From an endosymbiont of Escarpia spicata (lineage in GTDB: Bacteria > Pseudomonadota > Gammaproteobacteria > Chromatiales > Chromatiaceae): DNA of 46,804 bases. A program made the translations under genes and the position numbers. This document shows positions 1 to 8,696 of this stretch, piece by piece. The stretch is taken from the NCBI GenBank assembly GCA_003349915.1, contig QFXE01000023.1, forward strand, positions 1 to 46,804, written 5' to 3'. The notes beneath the pieces were generated by a model. That model saw nothing but the letters and a program-made list of their open reading frames with translations. It did no database searches and was not told where the DNA came from. Positions within the stretch are counted from its first letter, which is position 1; every line of letters begins with the position of its first letter.

Positions 1-9
1 AAACCGGAA

Positions 10-453
10 TCAATGATCGGAATGAGCCAGAATATGCACGCTGGGCTGCGGCTGCACCCAACCGGACGACCAGGCGCGCTCTGCAATTGCCAGCTCAATA
101 TTTTTTATTGTGACAGGAAATTGGGCGAGGCTGAGAGTACAGGCGTTTTCACAGGGGGCGGGGCAGAGACGCCCGGTGATCTCAGGAAAGCTGTTGGTCG
201 CATCCAACTGATCGTAGGCACGGCGCCAGTCCCGACTCTCCACCAACGTATTCCACTCGGGGATGATGTTATGCACCGGACAGTAGTGGTGGCAGTAAGG
301 CGTGCCGCAATCCATGCAGCGGCTCGCCTGTCTTGCCGCCTGATTTTCAGGCATGACATCGACATATTCACCCCAGTGGCGAATGCGAACCTTGGGATGT
401 TCTTTGGCTGCCTCCTCCCGCGGGCGCCGCAGAAAACCATGGAGATCTTGCAT
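10..453 (-). pseudogene. gltD: glutamate synthase small subunit, N-terminal fragment
   Basis: This is the first ~137 residues of the NADPH-dependent glutamate synthase beta subunit, which feeds electrons from NADPH to the large subunit for glutamate formation. The N-terminal iron-sulfur domain is clear: CMDCGTPYCHHYCP near residue 47, then CPAPCENAC near residue 97, and the family's GWVQPQP signature near residue 132. Directly after that signature the usual GSGPAGL FAD-binding segment should follow. Instead the frame runs through about ten unrelated residues to a stop at 10-12. The family is about 470-490 aa long, so this copy lacks over two thirds. The break may be an inserted element or a rearrangement at the window edge; I cannot see further left. 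A second partial copy lies at 5756-5989. Confidence 0.85.
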
Positions 454-526
454 GAATCTCTAACCGATGATGATCTAAGTAGAGTTTAGGTCATCTGGTT
501 AGAGTCAGTTGGAAGGCCTGGTTTAT
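295..526. repeat. direct repeat, copy 1 (gltD 5' end and leader)
   Basis: About 232 bp covering the first ~50 codons of gltD and about 70 bp of its upstream region recur at 5756-5989 in the same orientation with roughly 90% identity. The similarity starts at a shared gtaaggcgtgccgc and ends at ctggtttat. The upstream part is as well conserved as the coding part, so this is a segmental duplication rather than gene-family similarity. Confidence 0.85.
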
Positions 527-744
527 TGCTCCATTGTCATCTCGACCGTAAGGCGAGGTCTCTAGCCACTGTGTAGTCAACGAGTTACCAGCATGGTTTT
601 TCTCGCGCAGCTCAAACAGCACTGCCCGGATGTAGCGATTACGAACATAAGGATGAAAATAACAACGGCCTGAAGTGAGAGCGTTCAAAATTCCGTGTCA
701 GCTTATGCCACTAGATACCCAATCCGGTTCCAAACCTTGATTCT

Positions 745-1026
745 TTACGGCTTTTTTTCAGGGTCTTGCCTATTGTCAAAAATTGAATGCACCACAATTT
801 CTGTATCTTCAACTGCATAGAATACCGAGAACGGAAATCGTCTGATCACGCATCCCCTAAAGATGGAGTAATAGATTTTATACATTTCTGGATTTTCCAG
901 GATCGACTTCACTGCGATCTCTAAACAATCCAAAAACTCAAACCCTAGCCCCCTTCTCTTTTTTTCATACCACACAAAGGCTATTTCTACATCATCCTTT
1001 GCTCTATCCGTGTAACGTAGCTTCAT
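745..1026 (-). CDS. ParE/RelE-family toxin
   Basis: This 93-aa protein has the length and pattern of the RelE/ParE superfamily toxins, which either cleave ribosome-bound mRNA (RelE) or poison DNA gyrase (ParE). Visible family marks are an N-terminal strand followed by DDVEIAFVWYE, a central helix ending in a short loop, and the C-terminal RRFPFSVFYAVEDTEIVV strand pair. It follows the antitoxin at 1023-1250 with a 4-bp ATGA-type overlap, the normal translational coupling of such pairs. The biochemical target cannot be told from the sequence; ParE-like is the closer match because of the RRFPF/VFY pattern. Confidence 0.85.
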   Translation of the reverse strand: MKLRYTDRAKDDVEIAFVWYEKKRRGLGFEFLDCLEIAVKSILENPEMYKIYYSIFRGCVIRRFPFSVFYAVEDTEIVVHSIFDNRQDPEKKP

Positions 1027-1250
1027 TTGTGCTTTTCACGCAAACCTTCGTGAACATCTTCCCAATCATGCAGTTCTAACTTTCCTTCTTTATATTCTTT
1101 ATATCTTCTATCAAGCTCTTGTTTTTGCCACATTGGCATAGGTATTTCTGAATTGCTTGCAGCAATAGAATCCCATATATCTTCAACAAGCAGCAATTTT
1201 TCAGATAATCCCAATCTGCTAACCTCGTCTTTTATTTGATCCGGCCTCAT
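1023..1250 (-). CDS. addiction-module antitoxin
   Basis: A 75-aa protein of the 'putative addiction module component' family, the usual partner of ParE-type toxins. Family marks are the LGLSEKLLLVEDIWDSIA segment near residues 13-30 and the C-terminal EGLREKHK tail. It is expected to bind and neutralise the downstream toxin and to repress the operon. A ribosome-binding site (gaggtg on the minus strand, at 1254-1260) supports the start. The gene is first in a two-gene operon and overlaps the toxin start by 4 bp. The AT-rich composition differs from the metabolic core of the window, as is usual for mobile TA pairs. Confidence 0.85.
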   Translation of the reverse strand: MRPDQIKDEVSRLGLSEKLLLVEDIWDSIAASNSEIPMPMWQKQELDRRYKEYKEGKLELHDWEDVHEGLREKHK

Positions 1251-1362
1251 TTGATCACCTCATTGGCGTAAATATGCGAGTCTACGCGGAAACGTGTGGG
1301 TTGATATTAGCATTTCTGGGCAGAAACAATTTCAGTAGAGAGGGCAGGCTTGCAATCCGACA

Positions 1363-1587
1363 CTATCCGCTTTTACTTTTACGGCCCACTGCGCGACTTA
1401 CAGCGGAATAATGCACACCAAAATGGTCGGCTATCTCGCGCATGGAGTAGTCACCGGACAAGTAGGCCTTAGCCATAGCCTGATGACGATCCCGCTGTTA
1501 AAGATAGTCATCCCAAGGTTTTGCCGGAGGACATCTCTGTATTCGTGGCACCTCCCGCAAATCGACATCTTTCGGTAACGCTTTTTT
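1363..1587 (-). pseudogene. REP-associated transposase (RAYT), C-terminal remnant
   Basis: Translating the minus strand gives PKDVDLREVPRIQR, then KPWDDYL, a TAA stop, and then QRDRHQAMAKAYLSGDYS continuing into REIADHFGVHYSAVSRAVG before the true stop. This is the C-terminal tail of the Y1-type REP-associated tyrosine transposases, including the helix-turn-helix (REIADHFGVHYS). The catalytic N-terminal HUH domain is missing and the in-frame TAA looks like a CAA-to-TAA change. The fragment starts right beside an inverted repeat (1593-1652) of the kind these enzymes act on, so the 5' part was probably lost in a recombination between such repeats. Confidence 0.8.
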
Positions 1588-1592
1588 ACGAG

Positions 1593-1652
1593 TTTGGGGT
1601 CAGAGTAGAAACTCAAAACTCCGAAGAGCGCTGTTACTCTGACCCCAAACTT
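1593..1652. repeat. inverted repeat, TTTGGGGTCAGAG family
   Basis: The left arm tttggggtcagagtagaaac (from 1593) faces the right arm gttactctgaccccaaac (1633-1650). The same core, gagtttttactctgacccc, recurs at 7814-7836 and 12244-12323. The location beside a RAYT remnant suggests REP-type elements mobilised by that enzyme. Confidence 0.8.
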
Positions 1653-1701
1653 CAGGGACACGCCAATACTTCTCTGTGAACTCAATAGTTCGGTTTGTTT
1701 G

Positions 1702-3198
1702 TTACTTCGAGCGCCATTTATCCTTTTTTACACTCAGTTCACTCTCACCCAAACTGGCGCTACCAAAATAACGCTGTGCGCCCACATCAATGTCCAGATC
1801 AATTGTGCGGGGTAACGTGGCTGCGCCAGCCGGGAATGGTGACGCATCAAAATTAGCCTCCAGCTCAAAGCGCCCAATGGATCCTTTGAGGCCTTCAACC
1901 ACATAGAGAACTCGGGTTACAGTTCCGCTCAACGTTATGATTGACGTATCAACCAAGGTAAAAGGAAGGGTAAGGGCGATCTCCTTGCCTGCTTCTTCCA
2001 TCTCAATCAGGACACCGGCAGTAACCGTCGTAGCCCCACCTAACGCATCCACCTCAATCAAAGCCAAACCGTCGATGTCCATCTGGAAGGGACCACCAAT
2101 GTCCTTCATCTTGTACTTTAGCGTAAGCACAGTTTCCGTGGGCGTAATGATATGGCTTTTTATATTGATCGGGTAATCGGACTCCTTGAAACGATAACGA
2201 GCCCCCTTCCAGTCGATCTTGAACTTACTGATGCCATTGGTCGCTTCATTCCCTTCATACTCCCATTCATCCGCTCCAACTTCAGGCATAAAAACGACTG
2301 TGGCCGGTGGTAAAATCTCGACTCCCGCCACATAGATGTTTGCCACCGCTTCCGCTAACAGAGTCGTGTAGTCTTCACCAAATGGCAGTCCGATTTCGCC
2401 GTGAAATTTCACATAGGAATTTTCGGTGAACTTGACCTTGCTCTTGTCAATTTCAAGGACCGCAAGCTCGGCTGGGTTCAGGGTTACAGTTTTCGTGATC
2501 TCGTCGCTCGCGCCTTCCGGATCGGTGACTGTCAGGGTTACATCGTGGGCACCGAAGCCGAGCGGGATGTCGATAACACCGCATAGGGCCAGATTACCGA
2601 CGCAATCAGCCATGCCATCCACCGTCCACTGGAATGTCAGCACGTCGCCAGCATCGGGGTCGAAAGACCCGGTGCCGTCAAGCCGAACCAAGGCGGTGTT
2701 TCCGATGTTGGTGAGCTGCTGGAACGCGAACTCTGCGGTGGGCGGGGCGGCGGTGGATTCGCTCCATCGCGCATATCCATAGGGAATGTAATTACGAGCC
2801 GCGAAGTCACTGACGAAATTTCCCGCTGGGTCTGTGAAGTGGTAACTAGCCACCCTTCCGAAGACTACGTTGCCACCCAGAACATTGTAACCAGTCACAT
2901 ATGAAGGGTGACCGGCCGTATTAACAGGAAAGACTTGATCGAAAATAGCTTGTGCCGCAGCTGCAGCGTCTGATGCAGTGGAGAATGCAAAGTCATGATT
3001 CCCTTCTACGCAGTTAGTGAACACGTCTAAGCAAGTTCCTATAAAGAACTCAACATCGTACAAATTTCCAGAGACTAAAACCCCTGTGGCACCGGTAACC
3101 TCGCCAGAGCCGTTAACCTGAGTGACAGCCGCATGTGAGGGGGCGGTGAATAAGACCAGCCCCAACATGAGCCCGCAAAAGTTATTTTTTGTTTTCAT
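1702..3198 (-). CDS. secreted PKD-domain protein, function unknown
   Basis: This protein of about 498 aa starts with a lysine-rich n-region, a hydrophobic core (GLMLGLVLF) and an SHA-AV cleavage site, so it is exported by Sec. I chose the ATG at 3198 because AGGAG lies 8 nt upstream; the frame is open for 18 more codons without a good ribosome-binding site. Residues ~160-240 form a PKD-like Ig domain (GSFDPDAGD, then VTLTVTDPEGASDE). The first ~150 residues and the last ~250 are not recognised; the C-terminal part is rich in alternating beta strands and may be a second extracellular beta domain. It lies alone between an eroded transposase and a sigma-54 regulator. It could be a surface or exopolysaccharide-associated protein, but nothing specific supports that. 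Confidence 0.75.
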   Translation of the reverse strand: MKTKNNFCGLMLGLVLFTAPSHAAVTQVNGSGEVTGATGVLVSGNLYDVEFFIGTCLDVFTNCVEGNHDFAFSTASDAAAAAQAIFDQVFPVNTAGHPSYVTGYNVLGGNVVFGRVASYHFTDPAGNFVSDFAARNYIPYGYARWSESTAAPPTAEFAFQQLTNIGNTALVRLDGTGSFDPDAGDVLTFQWTVDGMADCVGNLALCGVIDIPLGFGAHDVTLTVTDPEGASDEITKTVTLNPAELAVLEIDKSKVKFTENSYVKFHGEIGLPFGEDYTTLLAEAVANIYVAGVEILPPATVVFMPEVGADEWEYEGNEATNGISKFKIDWKGARYRFKESDYPINIKSHIITPTETVLTLKYKMKDIGGPFQMDIDGLALIEVDALGGATTVTAGVLIEMEEAGKEIALTLPFTLVDTSIITLSGTVTRVLYVVEGLKGSIGRFELEANFDASPFPAGAATLPRTIDLDIDVGAQRYFGSASLGESELSVKKDKWRSK

Positions 3199-3431
3199 CG
3201 TTTTTCTCCTTATCGGTATCGTGACCGCTGTGCTTCTCATCGTGAGGCGCACTATGAATGCTAGGCGTTCCCCACAGGCACCTCGTACTCGTTTCTCCCG
3301 TTGACTCTCTCGGGTTACGTAAAGTCAAAGCAAGTTGCAGGCCAAAGATGACATGATGAGCAATAAACTGGATAAGGTTTTGATTTCGTTTGGTTTCTAT
3401 CGGGGGGTGAGGCTCATGGAGGCGGAGGTGC

Positions 3432-3475
3432 AACCCACCCCATGGGGCGGGTCCCACGCTATGGGGTGGTGGGTT
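3432..3475. terminator. hairpin downstream of the sigma-54 regulator
   Basis: The arms aacccaccccat (from 3432) and atggggtggtgggtt (to 3475) can pair with one small bulge. They lie about 20 bp past the stop of the minus-strand regulator gene. No clean T-run follows, so intrinsic termination is only likely. Confidence 0.4.
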
Positions 3476-3496
3476 TGCCGGAGTCTTACACGGAAC

Positions 3497-5335
3497 TCAG
3501 GGTTTTGGCGGGCGGTGAATGCCGTGTTTTTGCATGCGTTTTCGCAGGGTACTGGGAGGGACACCCAAGGCCTTGGCGGCCCCGCCTTCGCCTTCGATCT
3601 TCCAGTGGGTCGTTTCGAGCGCCCGGACGATGCAGCAGGCTTCGGACTCGGCGAGGGTCCGGGGGCAGGGGGACACCTCGGGTACGCCCAGCGTGTCCAT
3701 CAGGCGAAGACGGGGGCCTTGGGTGTTGATCACCGCACGCTCGATCACGTTCTGCAGCTCTCGGACGTTGCCGGGCCAGGGGTAGCGTTGCAGGGCCTCC
3801 ATCGCTCCGGTCGGCACGGTGTTAATGGCCTTGCCCGATTTGTAGGCAAGCTTCTCGACGAAGTCGCCCACCAGCAGGGGGATGTCTTCCCGACGGTCCC
3901 TGAGTGGCGGCACGGTGATCGGGAACACCTGCAACCGGTAGTAGAGATCTTTCCGAAACCGGCCACTGCGAACCTCTTCCTCCAGGTCTCGATTGGTCGC
4001 GGTGATGACCCGGACGTTCACCGGGATCGTCCGCGAGCTGCCCAACCGTTCGAACTCACCGTCCTGGAGCACCCGCAGCAGCTTGCTCTGGAGTTCCAGC
4101 GGCAGCTCGCCGATTTCATCCAGAAACAGGGTTCCGCCATCGGCCACTTCGAACCGCCCCGCCCGTTTGGCTTCGGCCCCGGTAAAAGCGCCTTTTTCGT
4201 GGCCAAAGAGTTCGCTTTCGATCAGGTTCGCCGGCAGGACAGCGCAATTTACTTTGACCAGGGGACGGGCGTTGCGGGGGCTCCACTGATGAATGGCCCG
4301 GGCGACAAGCTCCTTGCCCACCCCGGTCTCACCGAGCAGCAGGACGGTTGTGTCGGAGGAGGCGACTTGCTCCGCCCGGAAGAGGACGGACTTGAGGACG
4401 TCACTTTGGCCGATGATCCCATCGACGTTGTGCTCTCCCTTGACCTCTTCGCGCAGATAGACGTTTTCCGCCTGGAGTTGTTGCTGGAGTGTCTGGATCT
4501 CCGAGAGCGCTTTGTGGAGCGATTCGTCGGTCTGCTTGCGGCTCAATGCGTTGGAGAAGATCTCCCCGACCAGCAGCAATTGTTGAACCACCCCGTCGTC
4601 CCAGAGGTGCTCTGTGCGAAAGGAAGCAAAGGTGACCGCTCCGATGACGGAACCGGCCACCGCCAGCGGGATTGCCACCGCCGACTTGGGGCCATGCTTT
4701 CGTAGATACTCTTGGTCACGCGTTGCTTCGGCGGGCAGATCGTCACTTTTCGAAAACAGGATCATTTCGCCGAGGAGCATCTTCTCGGCAGCCCAGGGCA
4801 TTTGGTTAGACGCAACCCATGCCGGGGCTGGCTCGCACCCCGGGGCCGTCCACGAGTGGGTGGCGCGAAAGTGGGTTCTGTGCGAGAACTCGAACAGGGT
4901 GCTTTGATCCACCTGCAAAGAGTCTGCGATGCATTTCAGCCCCTGCTCGATCTGCCGGTCCATCTCGCCGGGCGGCAGGTTCAGGAACCGGGTCGAGAGC
5001 TGGGAGAGCAGGGTTTCGAACCGAAGCCGGTCTTCAACTGCCGCTTCGGCGAACTCGAGTTCTGTGATCTTCTGCCTCAGCCGCTCATTCAACATCCTCA
5101 GCTCGGCCGTACACTCCATCCCCCTGAATTTGAGCTCTTCGTTTTGCTGTCGCAGTTCCTCTTCGGTAGCGTGCAACTTCTGGTGGGAGGTCAGCAAGGC
5201 CTTGAGGGTCTTGGTGGGTATCACTTCCCCGTTCACCCGCCGCCCACTGGAACCTTCTTGTCGCAGGCTTTCTACCCACTTGTGAAGCACCTTGATGTTG
5301 AGGGTTGATGAATCCGTACCCATTGTTTTTCTCAC
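3497..5335 (-). CDS. sigma-54-dependent activator with GAF domain
   Basis: A 612-aa NtrC/NifA/FhlA-type enhancer-binding protein. After a helical N-terminal stretch (1-~100) comes a GAF-type sensor domain (~105-265), then the AAA+ domain: Walker A GETGVGKE near 335, the sigma-54-contacting GAFTGA loop near 380, Walker [12 protein letters not shown] near 400, and the [10 protein letters not shown] signature near 525. A Fis-type helix-turn-helix ends the protein ([16 protein letters not shown]). All motifs needed for ATP hydrolysis and sigma-54 remodelling are intact. There is no receiver domain, so the GAF domain probably senses a small molecule. The start is GTG at 5335 or ATG at 5323. The target genes are not evident from the neighbours. 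Confidence 0.9.
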   Translation of the reverse strand: MRKTMGTDSSTLNIKVLHKWVESLRQEGSSGRRVNGEVIPTKTLKALLTSHQKLHATEEELRQQNEELKFRGMECTAELRMLNERLRQKITELEFAEAAVEDRLRFETLLSQLSTRFLNLPPGEMDRQIEQGLKCIADSLQVDQSTLFEFSHRTHFRATHSWTAPGCEPAPAWVASNQMPWAAEKMLLGEMILFSKSDDLPAEATRDQEYLRKHGPKSAVAIPLAVAGSVIGAVTFASFRTEHLWDDGVVQQLLLVGEIFSNALSRKQTDESLHKALSEIQTLQQQLQAENVYLREEVKGEHNVDGIIGQSDVLKSVLFRAEQVASSDTTVLLLGETGVGKELVARAIHQWSPRNARPLVKVNCAVLPANLIESELFGHEKGAFTGAEAKRAGRFEVADGGTLFLDEIGELPLELQSKLLRVLQDGEFERLGSSRTIPVNVRVITATNRDLEEEVRSGRFRKDLYYRLQVFPITVPPLRDRREDIPLLVGDFVEKLAYKSGKAINTVPTGAMEALQRYPWPGNVRELQNVIERAVINTQGPRLRLMDTLGVPEVSPCPRTLAESEACCIVRALETTHWKIEGEGGAAKALGVPPSTLRKRMQKHGIHRPPKP

Positions 5336-5340
5336 AGTGC

Positions 5341-5755
5341 AAAAATTCTGATTATCACATCTTAGCCAGACCCGATGTCGACATGCTATCTACATCGACA
5401 ATGCAGGGGGGGGATTTTCTGCACTCCCTTGCTTTCACCCTCGGAGGAGATCCTCTCAACATCGATAGCCTGTGACCCCACTTAATTCAGGCTGAGTAGT
5501 TACTTAACCAATATATTAAAACGGCACAGACTAATCATTTTGTATTTATTGAGCCCTTTTTGCTTAATTTCAGCAGTATGCGCCTGCTTGAGATATAGGG
5601 TTAATACCCTAAATTATTTCACTTAGGGATGTATTTGCAATTAGTTTCGTAGATAGATCTAGAAGTTTTCACGGATAGATTTATTGGTAAGACACGAGAT
5701 TATTTATTTTTGTCGTCGCGGCTTGCTGAAACGGTCAACAAACCGCGCTTACATG
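5341..5755. other. AT-rich non-coding stretch
   Basis: No credible gene lies in these ~415 bp between the sigma-54 regulator and the second gltD fragment. A tgtcga/tcgaca inverted pair (5376-5400) lies close upstream of the regulator and could be an operator, but the arms are short. The rest is AT-rich with no recognised motif. Confidence 0.5.
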
Positions 5756-5989
5756 GTAAGGCGTGCCGCAGTCCATGCAGCGGTTAGCCTGTCTTGCCGC
5801 CTGATTTTCGGGCATGACATCGACATATTCACCCCAGTGGCGAATACGAACCTTGGGAAGTTCTTTGGCCGCCGCCTCCCGCGGGAGGCGGCAGAAAACC
5901 ATGGAGATCTTGCATGAACCTCTGACCGATGATGACCCAATGTAGAGTTTAGGTCACCTGGTCAGAGTCAGTTGGAAAGTCTGGTTTAT
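5756..5989 (-). pseudogene. gltD: second gltD 5' fragment (direct repeat, copy 2)
   Basis: The minus strand holds a second copy of the gltD start (same ATG context, codons for MQDLHGFL) and of its leader. Soon after codon 8 it differs from copy 1 by one extra base in the run around 5870-5891, which shifts the frame, and similarity stops at about codon 50. It therefore cannot make GltD. The two copies flank about 5.2 kb that contains a toxin/antitoxin pair, a transposase remnant, the PKD protein and the sigma-54 regulator. Confidence 0.8.
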
Positions 5990-6041
5990 CGAAAAAACTG
6001 TGGTGCGTCCTATTTATACATTCAGCCCACGCTGAAGAGCA

Positions 6042-6587
6042 TCATCCGTGTTTCTGTAAATAGCTGTGCAGAGCCGGGTAACGCTCCTGTAACCCTGGTG
6101 CCAGCAATGGATCCTGGTCAGCTGGCAATGCCCCGCTGGCATAGTCGAAATCTTCCGGGTCCAGCTGTTCGACCAGCAACGGGAAGGCCTTCTCCTCTTC
6201 AAACGTCATGTGGCTGCGCTGGTGATCCAGGTAGTCTCGACCCAGCTTCTCCACTTCATCAATAGAGAGACCATTCGGCTTACCCAACTGTTCAATGGCC
6301 AGCCTGAATTCACGTGTCATGTTCATAATCGCCTGGTGATGAACCAGCAGTTGTTCCAGCGCCTCGCGCCCATCGTCTGTTCGCGCCAGGTTAATCTGGT
6401 AGAGGTGATCTTCAATCGGGTGATGAATGGTGTCGGAGTAGTCCCGCATGTAGTTCACAACCTCCGTGATCAAGTCGTTCGAGGTCTTGCCATCCTGTTT
6501 CAGACGATCCAGTTCGACTTCGAAAATATCCATCAATTTGAAAAAATGGACGTGGTCGCGGTAGAGCTTAAGTAGGGATTCATGCAT
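6042..6587 (-). CDS. hemerythrin-like (HHE) cation-binding protein
   Basis: A protein of about 181 aa with the hemerythrin HHE four-helix fold, which binds a di-iron centre. Candidate metal ligands are seen in order: YRDHVHFF near residue 10, the HHPIEDH motif near 60, LLVHHQAIMN near 82, and DYLDHQRSHMTFEEEKAF near 117. I place the start at the MHESLLKLY methionine (6587), which has an AGGTG-like site upstream and begins at the conserved first helix. Relatives of this type in bacteria are linked to oxygen sensing, nitric-oxide or iron handling; the sequence does not decide which. It has no membrane segment and no fused domain. Confidence 0.85.
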   Translation of the reverse strand: MHESLLKLYRDHVHFFKLMDIFEVELDRLKQDGKTSNDLITEVVNYMRDYSDTIHHPIEDHLYQINLARTDDGREALEQLLVHHQAIMNMTREFRLAIEQLGKPNGLSIDEVEKLGRDYLDHQRSHMTFEEEKAFPLLVEQLDPEDFDYASGALPADQDPLLAPGLQERYPALHSYLQKHG

Positions 6588-6701
6588 GACTACACCTGGT
6601 CGCAGCTTCTGTTCACCCGCAGTTTGCCTAATCACGCCCCAAAGTTCCAGAGGCTAATTTACCTAGACTTTTCATGGTAATTGTCCAGCCGGTTTCTGTA
6701 G

Positions 6702-6721
6702 GACGAAATATGCCTGATCCT
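6702..6721. repeat. 20-bp copy of an internal piece of the GNAT toxin gene
   Basis: The 20-mer gacgaaatatgcctgatcct is identical to 7412-7431, where it encodes part of the GNAT toxin. It lies about 200 bp upstream of the toxin/antitoxin operon and may be the scar of a lost second copy. Confidence 0.6.
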
Positions 6722-6730
6722 GTAATAGGA

Positions 6731-6779
6731 GACAGACCACGATTTACTAAAAACTGATCATAAGAAATCGTGGTCTGTC
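6731..6779. repeat. 15-bp perfect inverted repeat
   Basis: The arms gacagaccacgattt (6731-6745) and aaatcgtggtctgtc (6765-6779) are perfectly complementary across a 19-nt loop, and an outer ggagac/gtctcc pair is added further out. It resembles a REP/BIME-type element of a different family from the TTTGGGGTCAGAG repeats. It could also act as a terminator hairpin. Confidence 0.75.
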
Positions 6780-6863
6780 CCTAAATTATTCCCGTCTCCT
6801 AATTATTTCGCAGTCGAAAAGACATCTTTATAGGTCGCCAAATTTGAACCCAAAACCTATATT

Positions 6864-6882
6864 GTATATCTGACAGATATAC
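6864..6882 (+). promoter_or_regulatory. operator palindrome of the GNAT toxin/antitoxin pair
   Basis: GTATATCTG-A-CAGATATAC is a perfect 9+1+9 palindrome 38 bp before the antitoxin start. A related half, gatatac, follows at 6900-6906. DUF1778/TacA antitoxins are ribbon-helix-helix proteins that autoregulate at such sites, so this is the probable operator. Confidence 0.65.
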
Positions 6883-6919
6883 GCTAGTGTGTATGCATTC
6901 GATATACGGGAGATAAATC

Positions 6920-7198
6920 ATGGCACATTCCACCATTCGAGATGCGCCTATTAACCTCAGAGCCTTGCCAATACAGCGATCCCTGATCGATAAAGCGGCT
7001 GCTGTGCTCGGAAAAAGCCGTTCCGACTTCATGCTGGAAGTGGTCTGTCGTGAAGCGGAAAATGTACTAATGAACCAGCAGTTTTTCCATCTTGATGCAA
7101 CCGAATTTGAAGCCTTCGAAAAAATCCTGAACGCCCCGGTTGAGGACAATCCAGCACTGCAAAAGTTGATGAAGTCGAAAGCACCGTGGGAAGCCTGA
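6920..7198 (+). CDS. TacA/DUF1778-type antitoxin
   Basis: This 92-aa protein matches the DUF1778 ribbon-helix-helix antitoxins that pair with GNAT toxins. The N-terminal RHH is seen in INLRALPIQRSLIDKAAAVLGKSRSDFMLE (residues ~11-40, with the typical strand followed by KAA..LGKSRSDF). The C-terminal neutralising tail is AFEKILNAPVEDNPALQKLM. It overlaps the toxin gene by 13 bp, giving translational coupling, and a perfect palindrome lies upstream. A gggagataa stretch supplies a ribosome-binding site. Confidence 0.9.
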   Translation: MAHSTIRDAPINLRALPIQRSLIDKAAAVLGKSRSDFMLEVVCREAENVLMNQQFFHLDATEFEAFEKILNAPVEDNPALQKLMKSKAPWEA

Positions 7199-7695
7199 AA
7201 CCGCCGGAGCCGCTCACTCAGGAGCATGGGTTGGATGGCTTCAAATGTGGGCAGGCCACGCTGGATGAATGGTTGAAACGCCGTGCGTTCAAAAATGAAC
7301 TCGCCGGCGCTTCGCGAACCTTTGTGGTCTGTGATGATAATCAGCAGGTTATCGGATATTACACCCTGGCAACCGGAGCGGTCGCCAGAAGTGATACGCC
7401 GGGAAGTGTGCGACGAAATATGCCTGATCCTATCCCAGTTATGGTGCTTGGGCGGTTAGCGGTAGACAGTCAACACCAGAGCAAAAATATCGGGCGCGGC
7501 CTGCTAATTGATGCCATACGCCGAACATTGATCGTATCACGCCATGCGGGGGTGCGGGCTCTGCTTGTCCATGCCCTGTCTGAAGAAGCCAAGGCATGGT
7601 ACCTGAAATGCGGGTTCAGAGATTCCCCACTGAGGCCGATGACGCTGATGCTCCCATTGTCAGAAGTCGAAATGACTGAGCACTCTGAGGTTTGA
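7186..7695 (+). CDS. GNAT-family acetyltransferase toxin (TacT/AtaT type)
   Basis: A 169-aa Gcn5-related N-acetyltransferase of the kind that acetylates the amino group of aminoacyl-tRNA and blocks translation. Family signs are the opening GLDGFKCGQATLDEWLKRRA, the VIGYYTLATGAV strand, the acetyl-CoA pyrophosphate loop in SKNIGRGLL near residue 104, and the AKAWYLKCGF motif near residue 143 with the usual tyrosine. It follows and overlaps the DUF1778 antitoxin. The gene is intact, so the pair may be active. Confidence 0.9.
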   Translation: MGSLKPPEPLTQEHGLDGFKCGQATLDEWLKRRAFKNELAGASRTFVVCDDNQQVIGYYTLATGAVARSDTPGSVRRNMPDPIPVMVLGRLAVDSQHQSKNIGRGLLIDAIRRTLIVSRHAGVRALLVHALSEEAKAWYLKCGFRDSPLRPMTLMLPLSEVEMTEHSEV

Positions 7696-7728
7696 TGGCC
7701 AAGGATCACTGGATTCCATGGCCAATAG

Positions 7729-8355
<627 letters not shown>

Positions 8356-8385
8356 GTTGTTAAAGAGCTGTATTGACACCACAGT

Positions 8386-8402
8386 CGCTTGTTATGTGAA
8401 TA
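8386..8402 (-). repeat. attC half site next to the IS110 remnant
   Basis: Read on the minus strand this is CACATAACAAGCGA, the same R''/L'' start (RYYYAAC-like plus AAGCG) seen at the other cassette ends. It follows directly on the stop codon of the 8403-8678 gene, as expected for a cassette 3' end. The other half of the site is missing, at the IS110 side. Confidence 0.5.
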
Positions 8403-8678
8403 TTACTTGCTTCGATAATATGACCGTTGCCCGATTTTATGAAACTCTAAAAGATTTCTATCTTCTAGGTGCCTTGCGATAGTTGCAAATAACCAACCTG
8501 TTTTATTGTCTATTTTGTTTCCTTGCGGATAAGCAGACATATTTAAATCCAGCTGATCCTTTATGTATACAGATGGTACCCATTTTTCAGAAAACGACGA
8601 CTCAGATTCTCTTATAAACTCTAAGACCTCATCAGCTAACAAGCCGAATAATCTATGCACCTTTTCCTTTTTGCTCAT
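8403..8678 (-). CDS. hypothetical cassette protein
   Basis: A 91-aa basic protein of unknown function. The N-terminal part is helical (KVHRLFGLLADEVLEFIRE), and the C-terminal part (TIARHLEDRNLLEFHKIGQRSYYR) has the look of a winged-helix recognition helix and wing, so a DNA-binding role is possible but unproven. An AGGAAA ribosome-binding site lies upstream. It is the second gene of what looks like a two-gene integron cassette and ends at a half attC site. Codon use is AT-rich like the other cassette genes and unlike the rest of the window. Confidence 0.6.
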   Translation of the reverse strand: MSKKEKVHRLFGLLADEVLEFIRESESSFSEKWVPSVYIKDQLDLNMSAYPQGNKIDNKTGWLFATIARHLEDRNLLEFHKIGQRSYYRSK

Positions 8679-8696
8679 ATTTATTTTCCTGAGATG

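Noticed and set aside
491-688. 65-codon open frame on the minus strand upstream of gltD
   Set aside because: Part of it is the duplicated gltD leader; no sign of coding.
3335-4705. 456-codon open frame on the plus strand
   Set aside because: It is fully antisense to the sigma-54 activator and has no recognisable domain; such frames are common opposite GC-rich genes.
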